From Paraburkholderia piptadeniae (GTDB lineage Bacteria > Pseudomonadota > Gammaproteobacteria > Burkholderiales > Burkholderiaceae): a stretch of 56,218 nucleotides of DNA. Within the stretch, counting starts at the first letter, position 1. Each line of letters starts with the position of its first letter. The stretch is taken from assembly GCF_900007165.1 (NCBI RefSeq), contig NZ_CYGY02000006.1:1-56218 (forward strand). Direction: 5' to 3'. Below are positions 1 through 9,000 of the stretch, piece after piece. The notes under the pieces were generated by a model that saw only the letters and a list, made by a program, of their open reading frames with translations, was not told where the DNA came from and made no database searches. The translations under genes and the position numbers were made by a program.

Positions 1-72
1 CGTCCGAGGAAAACCCTGAACTATGAAACGCCAGCCGAGCGATTCCAGCAAACTATTGCATCGACCGGTTGA
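1..72 (+). pseudogene. IS30-family transposase, C-terminal tip (cut by window edge)
   Basis: Reading from base 1, an open frame of 23 codons ends at TGA 70-72. Its peptide contains RPRKTLNYETPAERF, the highly conserved end of IS30-family DDE transposases (usual form RPRKTLGYETPAERF). Only the tail is inside the window, so it cannot be told whether the element is intact. The terminal inverted repeat should lie just after the stop, but I could not fix its end. Bases 73-212 show no other gene. Confidence 0.7.
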
Positions 73-212
73 ATCCGCAATGCCTTCCCTGTAACTCCAC
101 AGCCACGGGGTTGCCCGGTGCATCCTGGCGGTAGCGCGACGACGTGACATACGATCGACACATCGGTACGAGTGCGATATTTTCGAGGCGGTTTTGTCGG
201 TGGAGCGCGCGG

Positions 213-518
213 ATGGCAGGCGATTTCGATGGCGGGGTGACGACGCTGCTCGTGAGAGTGACGGGCACGGTTCAGGGCGTGGGGTACAGGGCGGCGTGCG
301 TGCAACAGGCGGCCGCGCTCGGTGTCGCGGGCTGGGTGCGCAACCGGATGGACGGTTCGGTCGAGGCACTGCTCCAGGGCGCACCGGAGCAGGTACGCGA
401 GATGTGCGACTGGATGATCGACGGCATGCCCGCCGCGCTCGTCGACAGGATGGAAGTCGAAGAGCTTGCGCCGCCTTTTGCGCGGTTCGATGCGTTCAGG
501 CAGATTCCCGATGCGTAG
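213..518 (+). CDS. acyP: Acylphosphatase
   Basis: Hydrolyses the carboxyl-phosphate bond of acyl phosphates such as acetyl phosphate or carbamoyl phosphate in the cytoplasm. The 101-residue product has the usual family length (about 90-100). It carries the first signature GTVQGVGYR, whose Arg binds the phosphate, and the second, GWVRNRMDGSVEA, whose Asn orients the catalytic water. An upstream ATG at 144 is in frame, but it would add a 23-residue Arg-rich leader absent from the family, so I take the ATG at 213. It is a single gene followed by an unrelated unknown gene. Confidence 0.88.
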   Translation: MAGDFDGGVTTLLVRVTGTVQGVGYRAACVQQAAALGVAGWVRNRMDGSVEALLQGAPEQVREMCDWMIDGMPAALVDRMEVEELAPPFARFDAFRQIPDA

Positions 519-650
519 TCGCTGAAAGCCGCGCGCCCCACCTTTGCGAGCGGCAAATGTATGTCGCACCGTTGACCATGGGCGCCCGCTGCGCATTTCC
601 GTGCGCCTTAGACTATGTTTGATGATGCCTGGCCTTCGGAGAATACGACA

Positions 651-1661
651 ATGGGTCTATTGCGCTGGCTGTTCCGTCGCGAGCGAGTCCACGTTCCAGC
701 GGTCGACGCCGCGCGTATCGATGAAGCGGTCGGGCGCATTCTCGCCATTCATCCGCGACTGAAAATGGCGAGCCATTACCGGCGTCGTCTGAAACGGCCC
801 GTCGCAGCAACGCTCCAGTACGTAGACGAGTTGATCGCCTCGCTGCCCGCCACGCTCGAGGCCAATGCCGCTGCGTGGTCCAGCAATCCCTGCCTGCGCG
901 CGTTCTTTGCGACGCCGGACGATATTGCGCGCGCGTTCGGCCGCTCCGAAGCGGTGCGCACCTTTTTCGAGCAGCACCCCGGCGCAGCGGATGTCCACGG
1001 AACGCTCGGGATGGCCTTGACCGAGCGCCACGTGCTCGGCGTTGCACTGGAGGGCGACACGCTGCGCCATGACGTCGTGCAAACGACGTTGTCCTTCAGC
1101 GATCATCGCGTGAGGATTTGCGGGCGGACGGAATCGGAGTTGCGCGAGGAACTCGTGCGGCGGCTGATCGACCAGATGGCGCTGGAAGGGCTTTCCCGTT
1201 TGGCGACCGATCGCGCGGATCGCCTCGCGCGAGGACGCGAACTGATGCAGGAGCGCGTCGCTCTGCTGCATCGGCAGGGCACGGGTATTCGGTCCGTCGT
1301 CGGCGGCGACGGTACGACCTCGGAAGAACTCGCGCATGTGCAGGCGCAGATTGCGGAGAACGCGGACAGCCTGGCGGCGCTCAGAGTGCCGACAGATACC
1401 ATCGAACTCGACCTCAAGGGCGTGTGTGAAGTGTTGAGCAAGCCATCGGAGCATGTCTACATCAAGATCCGGCGCATTCGCATCGACATGATGAACGTGA
1501 TCCAGAAGGCCAACGTGCAAGGCGCGCGCGAAATCGAATTTCACTTCGCGCGCATTCCCGGTCCCAGGCCGGAGACGCGGGCCTTCGCGCTGGTCCGCTT
1601 TAGCCGTTCGGATTTGCCGCCAGGTGGATTGAATATCGACGCGGCGATGCGCGCCTTATAA
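651..1661 (+). CDS. Conserved protein of unknown function (336 aa)
   Basis: I do not recognise a named family. The product is soluble, with no signal peptide or membrane segment. It is mostly helical and has a basic N-terminus (GLLRWLFRRERVHVP). A middle stretch rich in Glu and Arg (about residues 165-225) looks like a coiled coil or long helix, and the last part is more beta-like. An ATG at 615 is in frame, but the ATG at 651 follows a GGAGA-like Shine-Dalgarno at suitable distance, so 651 is preferred. Codon use matches the neighbours, so the gene is probably real. It is followed by a small secreted protein gene after 33 bases and may be co-transcribed with it. Confidence 0.7.
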   Translation: MGLLRWLFRRERVHVPAVDAARIDEAVGRILAIHPRLKMASHYRRRLKRPVAATLQYVDELIASLPATLEANAAAWSSNPCLRAFFATPDDIARAFGRSEAVRTFFEQHPGAADVHGTLGMALTERHVLGVALEGDTLRHDVVQTTLSFSDHRVRICGRTESELREELVRRLIDQMALEGLSRLATDRADRLARGRELMQERVALLHRQGTGIRSVVGGDGTTSEELAHVQAQIAENADSLAALRVPTDTIELDLKGVCEVLSKPSEHVYIKIRRIRIDMMNVIQKANVQGAREIEFHFARIPGPRPETRAFALVRFSRSDLPPGGLNIDAAMRAL

Positions 1662-1694
1662 GATTCAATTCGAAAGCAGGCAGCGGAGAAGACC

Positions 1695-1928
1695 ATGAAC
1701 AGATTCGATCTGGCTGTACTGGCAGTCGCGGCAGGTGCCACCGTTTCGTTTGCCATTTTGATTACCGCGGCGCCCGTCGCCGTCGCGCAGCCGGCCGCAA
1801 CGAAGCAGATGCAGGACGCGCAGCGCAAGGCAGAGCAAAAGGCTCGCGAAGCAAGAAAGCAAGCTGAGCAACAGCAAGCAGAACCTCAGAAGCAAGAGAA
1901 AGATAATAAGCCGGCTTCCGCGCCTTGA
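1695..1928 (+). CDS. Small exported protein with Gln/Lys/Glu-rich tail
   Basis: A 77-residue product. Residues 1-32 are a typical signal peptide (hydrophobic core LAVLAVAAGATVSFAILITAAPVAVAQ, split here by the likely cut after Ala-X-Ala). The mature part is a charged, Ala/Gln/Lys/Glu-rich helix (QDAQRKAEQKAREARKQAEQ), likely coiled coil and periplasmic. A GGAGAAG ribosome site lies just ahead of the ATG. No family function is known to me. The 200 bases that follow, up to the RRM-like gene, hold no further gene. Confidence 0.6.
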   Translation: MNRFDLAVLAVAAGATVSFAILITAAPVAVAQPAATKQMQDAQRKAEQKAREARKQAEQQQAEPQKQEKDNKPASAP

Positions 1929-2129
1929 AAAATAGCACGTTGCAATTTTCGAATTGATCACTGTCGTCATTTCGTATTTCGCAGCGTCGATTCATCTTTC
2001 TGAACGGACGCAATGCGTTTTCGGGCAGGTATTTGCCACACGCGAGCGCACAATGAATATATTGAGTGTGTCGGGGCGTGCGATGCAGGGGTGAAGTGAT
2101 CAGCGGACTTCCATGAGGAGAAATGCGCT

Positions 2130-2387
2130 ATGGCTGAACTATGGGTAGGCAACGTCGAAGACAGCACGACGGATGAGGAAATCAAGACCTTTCTTTGCCA
2201 CTATGGGTTTCCGCCTTTCGATACGATCCAGCGCGTCGAAGGAACGGGCGAACGTCCCGCCGTCGTGCTCGGTTTCAACGATATAGCGTCGCACGTGCTG
2301 CAAACGCTGCAGCCGCGCGTGCACAACATGTTCTGGAAAAGCCGCACGCTGGTCGTGCAGGTCGTGCCTGAACGCGACGAAAGCTGA
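2130..2387 (+). CDS. RRM-like RNA-binding protein (85 aa)
   Basis: A single-domain protein of RNA-recognition-motif size. It opens with LWVGNV, matching RNP2 (LFVGNL type). The later strand RPAVVLGFND stands where RNP1 (KGFGFVxF) belongs, but it lacks the usual aromatic residues, so RNA binding by the canonical surface is uncertain. An acidic helix (STTDEEIKTFLCHYG) lies between them, as expected for the beta-alpha-beta order. GAGGAG precedes the ATG. It is likely a stand-alone cytoplasmic protein. Confidence 0.65.
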   Translation: MAELWVGNVEDSTTDEEIKTFLCHYGFPPFDTIQRVEGTGERPAVVLGFNDIASHVLQTLQPRVHNMFWKSRTLVVQVVPERDES

Positions 2388-2550
2388 GGCGTTTCGGCCG
2401 CACGGCATCGCGTAGGGTCGCGCCTGGGGCAACATCGCGTCTGCCTCGCGGACGGCTGTGCAAACGGCTCCGATGCCGCGGCGCCTTCGTCAACAACCAG
2501 TCAGCAACCAGTCAGCAACCATTTTGCGTGGCGGTCACGGGAGATCAACG

Positions 2551-3417
2551 ATGGCTGAGATGATGAATGACAAGACCAGGAATGACAGGAACGGCGCGAA
2601 TGGCAAGCACGCGGAAAAAGCACAGGAAGCAGTAGCGGCGCACGGGCGCCTGAAGAACAAGCAATATGAAAAAGAACTCGCGTTGCTTCACGTCGAACTG
2701 GTGAAGCTTCAGGAATGGGTTGTGCAAACGGGCGCGAAAGTGTGCGTGATCTTCGAAGGGCGCGACAGCGCAGGCAAGGGCGGAACGATCAAGGCGATCA
2801 CCGAACGCGTCAGTCCGCGCGTTTTCCGGGTCATCGCGCTGCCCGCGCCGACCGACCGCGAGAAGACGCAGATGTATATCCAGCGCTATCTTCCGCATTT
2901 GCCTGCTGCCGGCGAGATCGTTCTGTTCGATCGAAGCTGGTACAACCGCGCAGGCGTCGAGCGCGTAATGGGCTTTTGCACGGAAGAGCAGGTGCAGCAC
3001 TTCTTCAAGGCCGTGCCGCTCATCGAGCATGCGATCATCGGCTCGGGCATCATTCTTCTGAAGTACTGGCTCGAAGTCAGCGAGGACGAACAGACGCGAC
3101 GGCTCCAGGCGCGTATCACCGACGAGCGGAAGACATGGAAACTCACGCCGATGGATTTGCGCTCATATAGCCGCTGGTATGACTATTCGCGCGCGCGGGA
3201 CGACATGTTCGCCGCCACCGATACCGAGCAGGCTCCCTGGCACGTCGTGCGCTCGGACGACAAGAAACGCGCGCGGCTGAATCTGATCACGCATCTGCTC
3301 AACAGCATTCCGTATAAGACGATGCCACGCGAAAAGGTGAAGCTGCCGAAACGGCAAAAGCCCGAAGGTTATCGGGAATTGAACCGGCCACTTCGATACG
3401 TTCCGGAAAAGTACTGA
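2551..3417 (+). CDS. ppk2: Polyphosphate kinase 2 (PPK2 family)
   Basis: Transfers phosphate between polyphosphate and nucleotides, most often making ATP or GTP from NDP plus polyP. The 288 residues fit a one-domain PPK2. The Walker A region reads FEGRDSAGKGGTIKAI and the Walker B/lid region FDRSWYNRAGVERVMGF, both hallmarks of the family. The C-terminal part (KWYDYSRARDDMFAATDT-like) is also typical. An ATG at 2458 is in frame, but its 31-codon leader does not resemble the family; the ATG at 2551 follows GGGAGATC. The TAXI protein gene starts 15 bases after the stop, so the two are probably one transcript. Confidence 0.9.
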   Translation: MAEMMNDKTRNDRNGANGKHAEKAQEAVAAHGRLKNKQYEKELALLHVELVKLQEWVVQTGAKVCVIFEGRDSAGKGGTIKAITERVSPRVFRVIALPAPTDREKTQMYIQRYLPHLPAAGEIVLFDRSWYNRAGVERVMGFCTEEQVQHFFKAVPLIEHAIIGSGIILLKYWLEVSEDEQTRRLQARITDERKTWKLTPMDLRSYSRWYDYSRARDDMFAATDTEQAPWHVVRSDDKKRARLNLITHLLNSIPYKTMPREKVKLPKRQKPEGYRELNRPLRYVPEKY

Positions 3418-3432
3418 ATACCAGTAGGGACG

Positions 3433-4779
3433 ATGCGAAGGGACAACCCAGCGCTCCATCGCAGCCAGAAGACGCCCGTCACGCCACGACGCCGGCGTCT
3501 TCTGATCCTCGGCGCGATCGTCGTGCTGACCGCGCTGGGCTGGGTGCTGTTCACGATCATCGAGCCGGCATTTCAGACGCGAATCGTCATCACGACAGGC
3601 GCGGACAAAGGCATCTATCGCGGCTTTGCAGACCGGTATGCGCCCGTCCTCAAACGCGACGGCGTCACGCTCGATATACGCAGTTCTTCAGGTTCCGTCG
3701 AAAACTATCAGCGGCTGAGAGATCCCAATAGCGAGTACCAGGTGGGCTTCATTCAATCGGGCACCACCACGCCGCAGGAAACGGACGGGTTGCAGACGAT
3801 CGCAGCAGTTTCGTACGAACCGATCTGGGTGTTCTATCGCGGCGACGCCGTCGTCAACCGCCTCGTGCAACTGCGCGGCAAGCGGATCGGCATCGGCGTG
3901 CCCGGCAGCGGGTTGCTGCACGTGTCGCTCGTGCTCCTCGGCTATAGCGGGATCGATCGCGACAATACGCACCTGATCGAAACCGATGCGGAGAAAGCAT
4001 ATCGCTGCCTCGAAGACGGCTGTCTCGATGCCGCATTCTTTATCGGCAGACCGGATGCGCCGATGCAGAAAGCGCTGTTGAACAGCGACCTGAAGCTAAT
4101 GAGTTTTGCTCAGGCGGACGCACTCGTGCAGAAGTTCCCATCGCTTTCGAAGGTGACGTTTCCGCGCGGCTCGACCAGCATCGTGAATGACCGCCCGCAA
4201 AACGATGTCACGCTGCTGGCCGCGACGGCGCTGCTCGTCGCAAAAGACACGTTGCATCCGGCACTCGTCTATCTGCTGCTGGATGCCGCCCGGACCGTTC
4301 ACTCGGGCGAAGACTACTTCACGCCACTCGGCGCATTTCCGAATCTGAATACCGACGAGTTTCCTCTTTCCGGTGAAAGCGAGCGTTATTTCAAATCGGG
4401 GCGTCCCTTTCTTCAGCGCTATCTTCCATTCTGGCTGGCGAGCTTTATCGAAAGACGCCTGCTTATTCTATTGCCGTTCATGGCGGTGCTCATCGGCGTC
4501 GTGCAGGCTTTGCCGCGAATGGTCGAGACGCGGATAAAGAACCGCTTTATCGTCTGGTATTGCGAACTGAAATCGCTGGAAGATGAAATATGGAGAACTG
4601 CGCGGCCGTCGAATGATCTCGTTGACCAATGGCGCAATGAAATCGAGAACATCGACGCGCAGGCAAGCCAGATACGCGTGCCAACGCGTTATCTACATGA
4701 CGTCTATGCGCTCAAGCAGGCCATCAGCGTCGTACGTCAACGCATTGCGATGGCGGCGGCGAAGCTGAATGAGCGATAG
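3433..4779 (+). CDS. TAXI-family solute-binding protein, membrane-anchored
   Basis: A periplasmic ligand-binding protein of the TRAP-transporter TAXI group, 448 residues. After an N-terminal membrane anchor (about residues 23-46, RRRLLILGAIVVLTALGWVL) comes the TAXI domain, with TTGADKGIYRGFADRYAPVL at its start and a GKRIGIGVPGSG segment. Unlike a usual soluble TAXI protein it has a second hydrophobic helix near residues 333-357 (RRLLILLPFMAVLIGVVQAL) and a C-terminal charged, coiled-coil-like tail of about 90 residues. That arrangement puts the tail back in the cytoplasm. No TRAP permease gene is beside it, so a sensory or scaffold role is possible. The stop is one base from the convergent resolvase-like gene. 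Confidence 0.82.
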   Translation: MRRDNPALHRSQKTPVTPRRRRLLILGAIVVLTALGWVLFTIIEPAFQTRIVITTGADKGIYRGFADRYAPVLKRDGVTLDIRSSSGSVENYQRLRDPNSEYQVGFIQSGTTTPQETDGLQTIAAVSYEPIWVFYRGDAVVNRLVQLRGKRIGIGVPGSGLLHVSLVLLGYSGIDRDNTHLIETDAEKAYRCLEDGCLDAAFFIGRPDAPMQKALLNSDLKLMSFAQADALVQKFPSLSKVTFPRGSTSIVNDRPQNDVTLLAATALLVAKDTLHPALVYLLLDAARTVHSGEDYFTPLGAFPNLNTDEFPLSGESERYFKSGRPFLQRYLPFWLASFIERRLLILLPFMAVLIGVVQALPRMVETRIKNRFIVWYCELKSLEDEIWRTARPSNDLVDQWRNEIENIDAQASQIRVPTRYLHDVYALKQAISVVRQRIAMAAAKLNER

Positions 4780-4780
4780 T

Positions 4781-5401
4781 TCAGCGCTGCGCAGTCGCCT
4801 GAACGGAAGACGCGTCCCGTATTCGCATGATGGTTTGACGCGAGGTGCCGAACTTGCGCGCGACTTCGCTGACGGACAGCCCTTTGTCGAGCGAGCGCAT
4901 GACGCGTGCCCTGTCGGTGCGCGAGAGCGACGCGGGGCGGCCAGTGTGCCGTCCGCTTTCCTGCGCGGATTGCAAGCTCTTCCTGCTTCGCTGGCTTCGC
5001 GTCGCGATCTCCATCTGCACGACGGCGCGCAGCGTTCTGACGGCTTGCGGTTCAGGATTGCCCGTCAGATCCACGCTGCCGAGCTCGACGCATCGCACGG
5101 ACACCTTTGCGCCGCGGCATCGCGTCAATGTCGCGAGTACATCTCGTGCACTGCATCCGAGCGCGGAGAGCTTCAGTACGACGAGCAAGTCATCGCGAGC
5201 GATGCGTCTAAGCAGAACATTCAGTTGTGGGCGATCCGCTGCGGGAAGGTACTGCGGCACGTCGTCGATTGCGACGCGATTGAGCGCGACGGTATAGCCG
5301 GCCTTGTCAATCTGGATCAGCTCGCGTTCCGGAGTGTGGCTGTCGCTCGCGCCGTTGATGTAGAAGTACGTTTGTCGCAAGTGTTGTCTCCGGGAAAGCA
5401 T
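4781..5401 (-). CDS. Serine-resolvase-like protein lacking catalytic residues
   Basis: 206 residues with the layout of a short serine recombinase: a resolvase-type N-domain (about 10-140) and a C-terminal helix-turn-helix with TGRPASLSRTDRARVM and the recognition helix SVSEVARKFGTSRQTIMR. The diagnostic catalytic residues look replaced. The YARVST strand is YINGAS, with Asn for the first Arg and Ala at or near the nucleophilic Ser. The LDRLGRS helix reads LSALGCS, losing both Arg. DNA binding may remain, but recombination is doubtful. It is the last gene of a minus-strand block and faces the TAXI gene. Confidence 0.7.
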   Translation of the reverse strand: MLSRRQHLRQTYFYINGASDSHTPERELIQIDKAGYTVALNRVAIDDVPQYLPAADRPQLNVLLRRIARDDLLVVLKLSALGCSARDVLATLTRCRGAKVSVRCVELGSVDLTGNPEPQAVRTLRAVVQMEIATRSQRSRKSLQSAQESGRHTGRPASLSRTDRARVMRSLDKGLSVSEVARKFGTSRQTIMRIRDASSVQATAQR

Positions 5402-5423
5402 TGAAGGGCGATGCGTGCCGCTG

Positions 5424-5993
5424 TCAGGTCTCGAACAGGATGGCCTGAACGATCGTATCGATCGAAGCCGGCTTCACGAGGACGGCGTCGAAGCCGACGT
5501 ACTCGTCGTGTTCCAGCCCCTCCGGAACCATCGCGATGATGCGGATCGACGGCTCCGTTTTGAGTTCGCAGATCGCCAGCACGGAGGCCTCATCGAGCCT
5601 CCTTTCCACGTCGACGAGAATGGCCGTAGCAGGTCCGTGCGAAACCGCATCCGGGAGACGCTCCGTCGGCAGCACGGTTGTCTTGAATCCTCGCAGGCGC
5701 AATAGCAGCGCAAGCGACTCGCCGACATGCGCATTGGCGTGAACGATAGCAATGCTCTTGCCCGCGTACTGCGTCGGGTTCTCGACGATTGCGGCGCTAC
5801 GCAACACCGCTTCGCAGCTCAGCCACAACAGCCGCGCTTCCTTATAGGCCTGCAGCGCAGTTTGCTTCGCCGTTTCGTCCGCGAGCGGATTGGCGGAAAG
5901 AGCCCGGACGCGCGCATCCGCTGCCTCCAGTCGCCTGACGGCTTCGTCGAATTGCGCTTTCGCGTTGTTGCCGAGATTGTCGAAACTGTCCAT
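5424..5993 (-). CDS. Response-regulator-like protein with pseudo-receiver domain
   Basis: 189 residues. An N-terminal helical part (about 1-75, Ala/Arg/Glu-rich) is followed by a receiver-like fold starting KSIAIVHANAH. The acidic pocket normally written DDD is absent (HANAH), while an Asp at the phosphorylation strand (AILVDVE) and the conserved Lys before Pro (VLVKPAS) remain. Metal-dependent phosphorylation is therefore unlikely, and the domain may signal by protein contact. The ATG at 5993 is preferred; ATGs at 6014 and 6071 are in frame and possible. It follows the large hybrid kinase on the same strand after 100 bases and probably works with it. Confidence 0.68.
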   Translation of the reverse strand: MDSFDNLGNNAKAQFDEAVRRLEAADARVRALSANPLADETAKQTALQAYKEARLLWLSCEAVLRSAAIVENPTQYAGKSIAIVHANAHVGESLALLLRLRGFKTTVLPTERLPDAVSHGPATAILVDVERRLDEASVLAICELKTEPSIRIIAMVPEGLEHDEYVGFDAVLVKPASIDTIVQAILFET

Positions 5994-6093
5994 GATTTCC
6001 CGCTTCGCTCCCATCGCCCGATGCTTCTCCGAAGCTCGCGGCATTCGCGTCGGTCGTCGAGCATGCATCACGACGGTCGTGCAGATGCACGCT

Positions 6094-9000
6094 CTATTTG
6101 CGCAGACGCGAGAAAACCGTGAGCAGATCTTCCAGCAGCACAGGCTTCTTCATGTGAGCATCGAAGCCGGCATTTTGTGCCTCGCTGACATCGTCCTCCT
6201 CGCCAAAGCCGCTGAGCGCAATGCAGAGCACGGATTTCATCGACGGTTCCTGCCGTAGCTTGCCGACGAATTCGAGTCCGCTCATGCCAGGCATGCCGAT
6301 ATCGGACAGCACGACGTCGGGCGCCTGGCCGTCGAGCATCGTCAATGCTTCTTCGCCGCTCGTGGCCGTCCGAACGACGGCGCCCTCGCTTTCCAGAAGC
6401 AGCTTGAACGTTTCCACCGTTGCCGCGTCGTCGTCGACCATCAGAATCTGCAAGCCGTGCAACGACTGTAGCGCGCCGCCGCTGTCCGCGTTCACGTGCG
6501 CGAGCGATCCGTGCGTCGGAAGCGTGACCGTGAACGTCGCGCCCTTGCCGACGCCGTCCGATTCCGCCTGCACGGCGCCGCCATGCAGGTTCACGAGATC
6601 CCTGACGAGCGCGAGGCCGATGCCGAGTCCGGCGCGGCGTGTGGTGGGGTCGCGGCTCTGCTGGAACATGTCGAAGATGTGCGGCAGCAGCGCGGGCTCG
6701 ATGCCGCTGCCCGTATCGGACACCCGCAGCACCGCCTCCGCATGTTCGTTGACCTTCAGCGACACATTCACTGACCCTCGACTGGTGAACTTCAGCGCAT
6801 TGCTGATCAGGTTCCAGACGATCTGCTCGATGCGCGTGAGATCCGCATGGATGATGACGGGCGTATCGGTCATCGAGACATTGAGCGCGAGCCCGCGGTG
6901 TTTCGCATCGTCCTGCACGGCGTAGCTCACGCGCTGCACGATCTCGCGCATGTCGACGGCCGTGCGCACCACGGACAGCTTGCCCGTGCGCACGCGCGAA
7001 ATGTCGAGCAGATCGTCGATGATCTGCGCCTGGCCGATCACCGTGCGCCGGATCGTATCGGTAGCTCGCGAGATGTTGAGGCTTTGCCGCGTTTCCGGCG
7101 CGCGCGCAATCAGCTCCGCGCTCGCCGAGATCAGGTTGAGGGGATGCTTGAGTTCGTGCGAGACCACCGCAAGAAATTCATCGCGCCGCCGTTGCGCGTC
7201 TCGCTCGCTGGCTTCGCGAACCGTCTGGACCTGTGCGCCGCGGCCGGCCGTTTCCGCGTCGACGGACTCGCCGAGATCGCGGGCGATCTTCGCAAAGCCG
7301 CTCACGCCGGGTTCGTCCAGACGCGACAGCACGCCGCTCGTAAAGAAACGCGTGCCGTCCTTGCGCAGGTGCCAGCGCTCTTCGTCGGTGCGCCCATGCA
7401 GACGCGCTTCCGCAAATTCGCGCTGGGCAACGTGATTGGCGCGGTCTTCGTCGGTCGAAAGCATGTCGGCGGACTGGCCGATCATCTCCGCTTCCGTGTA
7501 TCCGAAGATCCGTTCCGCGCCCGCGTTCCAGCTGGTGACGATGCCGTCGTCGTCGAACGTGATGATCGCGTAGTCCTTGGTGCCGTCGGCCACGATCCGC
7601 ATCCGGCGTTCGCCTTCGCGCAGCCGGTCTTCCGCCTCGCGGCGGCCCGTGATGTCGATGAACGACAGCACGGCGCCGTCGATGCGGTCCTCCGTCGTGC
7701 GATACGGCACGAAGCGCGCGAGATACCAGCGGCCATCGTTGCTCTTCAGTTCGCGCTCGATGAGGCGCAATGAATCGAATGCTTCGGCGGCATCGTCGGC
7801 GAGCTTGTCGTATTCGAGCCGGTGCGTGATGTCGAGCAGCGAGCGGCCGATGTCCGAGGGGATGATGCTGAACACGTCCGTCGCGCGCGGCGTATAGCGC
7901 TTGATGCAGATATTGCGGTCGACGAAGATCGTGCCGATGTCGTTCGCCGCGATCAGGTTTTGCAAGTCATCGTTGATCTTGCCGGTTTCCTCGACCTTCG
8001 ATTTCAGCTCGGCGTTCACAGTCGTCAGCTCTTCGTTGATCGACTGCAGTTCTTCCTTGCTGGTCTCGAGTTCTTCCGTCGCCGAACGCAGCTCTTCGTT
8101 GATCGCCTGCAACTCCTCGTTGGAGGCTTTCAGTTCTTCCGTCGATGTTTCCGATTGCTCGATGGTCGACTGAAGCTGTTCTTTCGTGCGCAGCAATTCA
8201 CGTTCGAGCTGGGTGATGATCGGGTCTTTCTGCGCATCGGCCGACGGAGTCTCCGCGCCAGCCATGCTGTCTTCGACTTCATCGAACAGCACCAGCACGA
8301 AGTCCGCATTCGCTTCGGCATCGTGCACGGGGCGTGCCGTCATGTTGACGAAATACGAACGCCCGTCGCGCACGATCCGCACGCGCCGCGCTTCGACGCT
8401 TCGATTCGTGTGCAAGGCCTGATAGATCGCGGTGCGCAGTTCGAGCCGCAGTTCGGGACGCACGACGGCGACGATGTTGTGCGACGGCTCGCCGCCCGAG
8501 TATTGCAAGAAGCGGCCCGCGCGATCGGACAGATGCACGATCTCCGAATCGCGGCTGACGAGCACGCTAGGCGGCGCATATTGCTCGACGAGCCGCTGAT
8601 GCAGGTCGCCGAACGAAAAGCGGCGGCGTCCCGGCGGCTGCACCGTGGCGACGACAGGGCGCGTGCTCATCGTGCCGGAGATCGCGACGGGCACGGGCGT
8701 GTCGCCGCGCACGGCCATGTTCGCGCGGTAGATGCGGTTGCGCTTGTCGACGACGCTGAACATCGAGGTGACGCTGTCGGCGGACTCGGAGCTTCCGAGA
8801 AAGAGCACGCCGCCTGGACGCAGCGCGAAGTGGAACATCCTGAGGATTTCCATTTGCGCTTCGCGATCCAGATAGATGAGCAGATTGCGGCAGCAGATCA
8901 GATCGAGCCGCGAGAAAGGCGGATCGCTCAGCACGTTGTGATGCGCGAACAGCATATGCTCGCGCAATTCCTTCTTCACACGATAATGCGCAGCGTCTTT

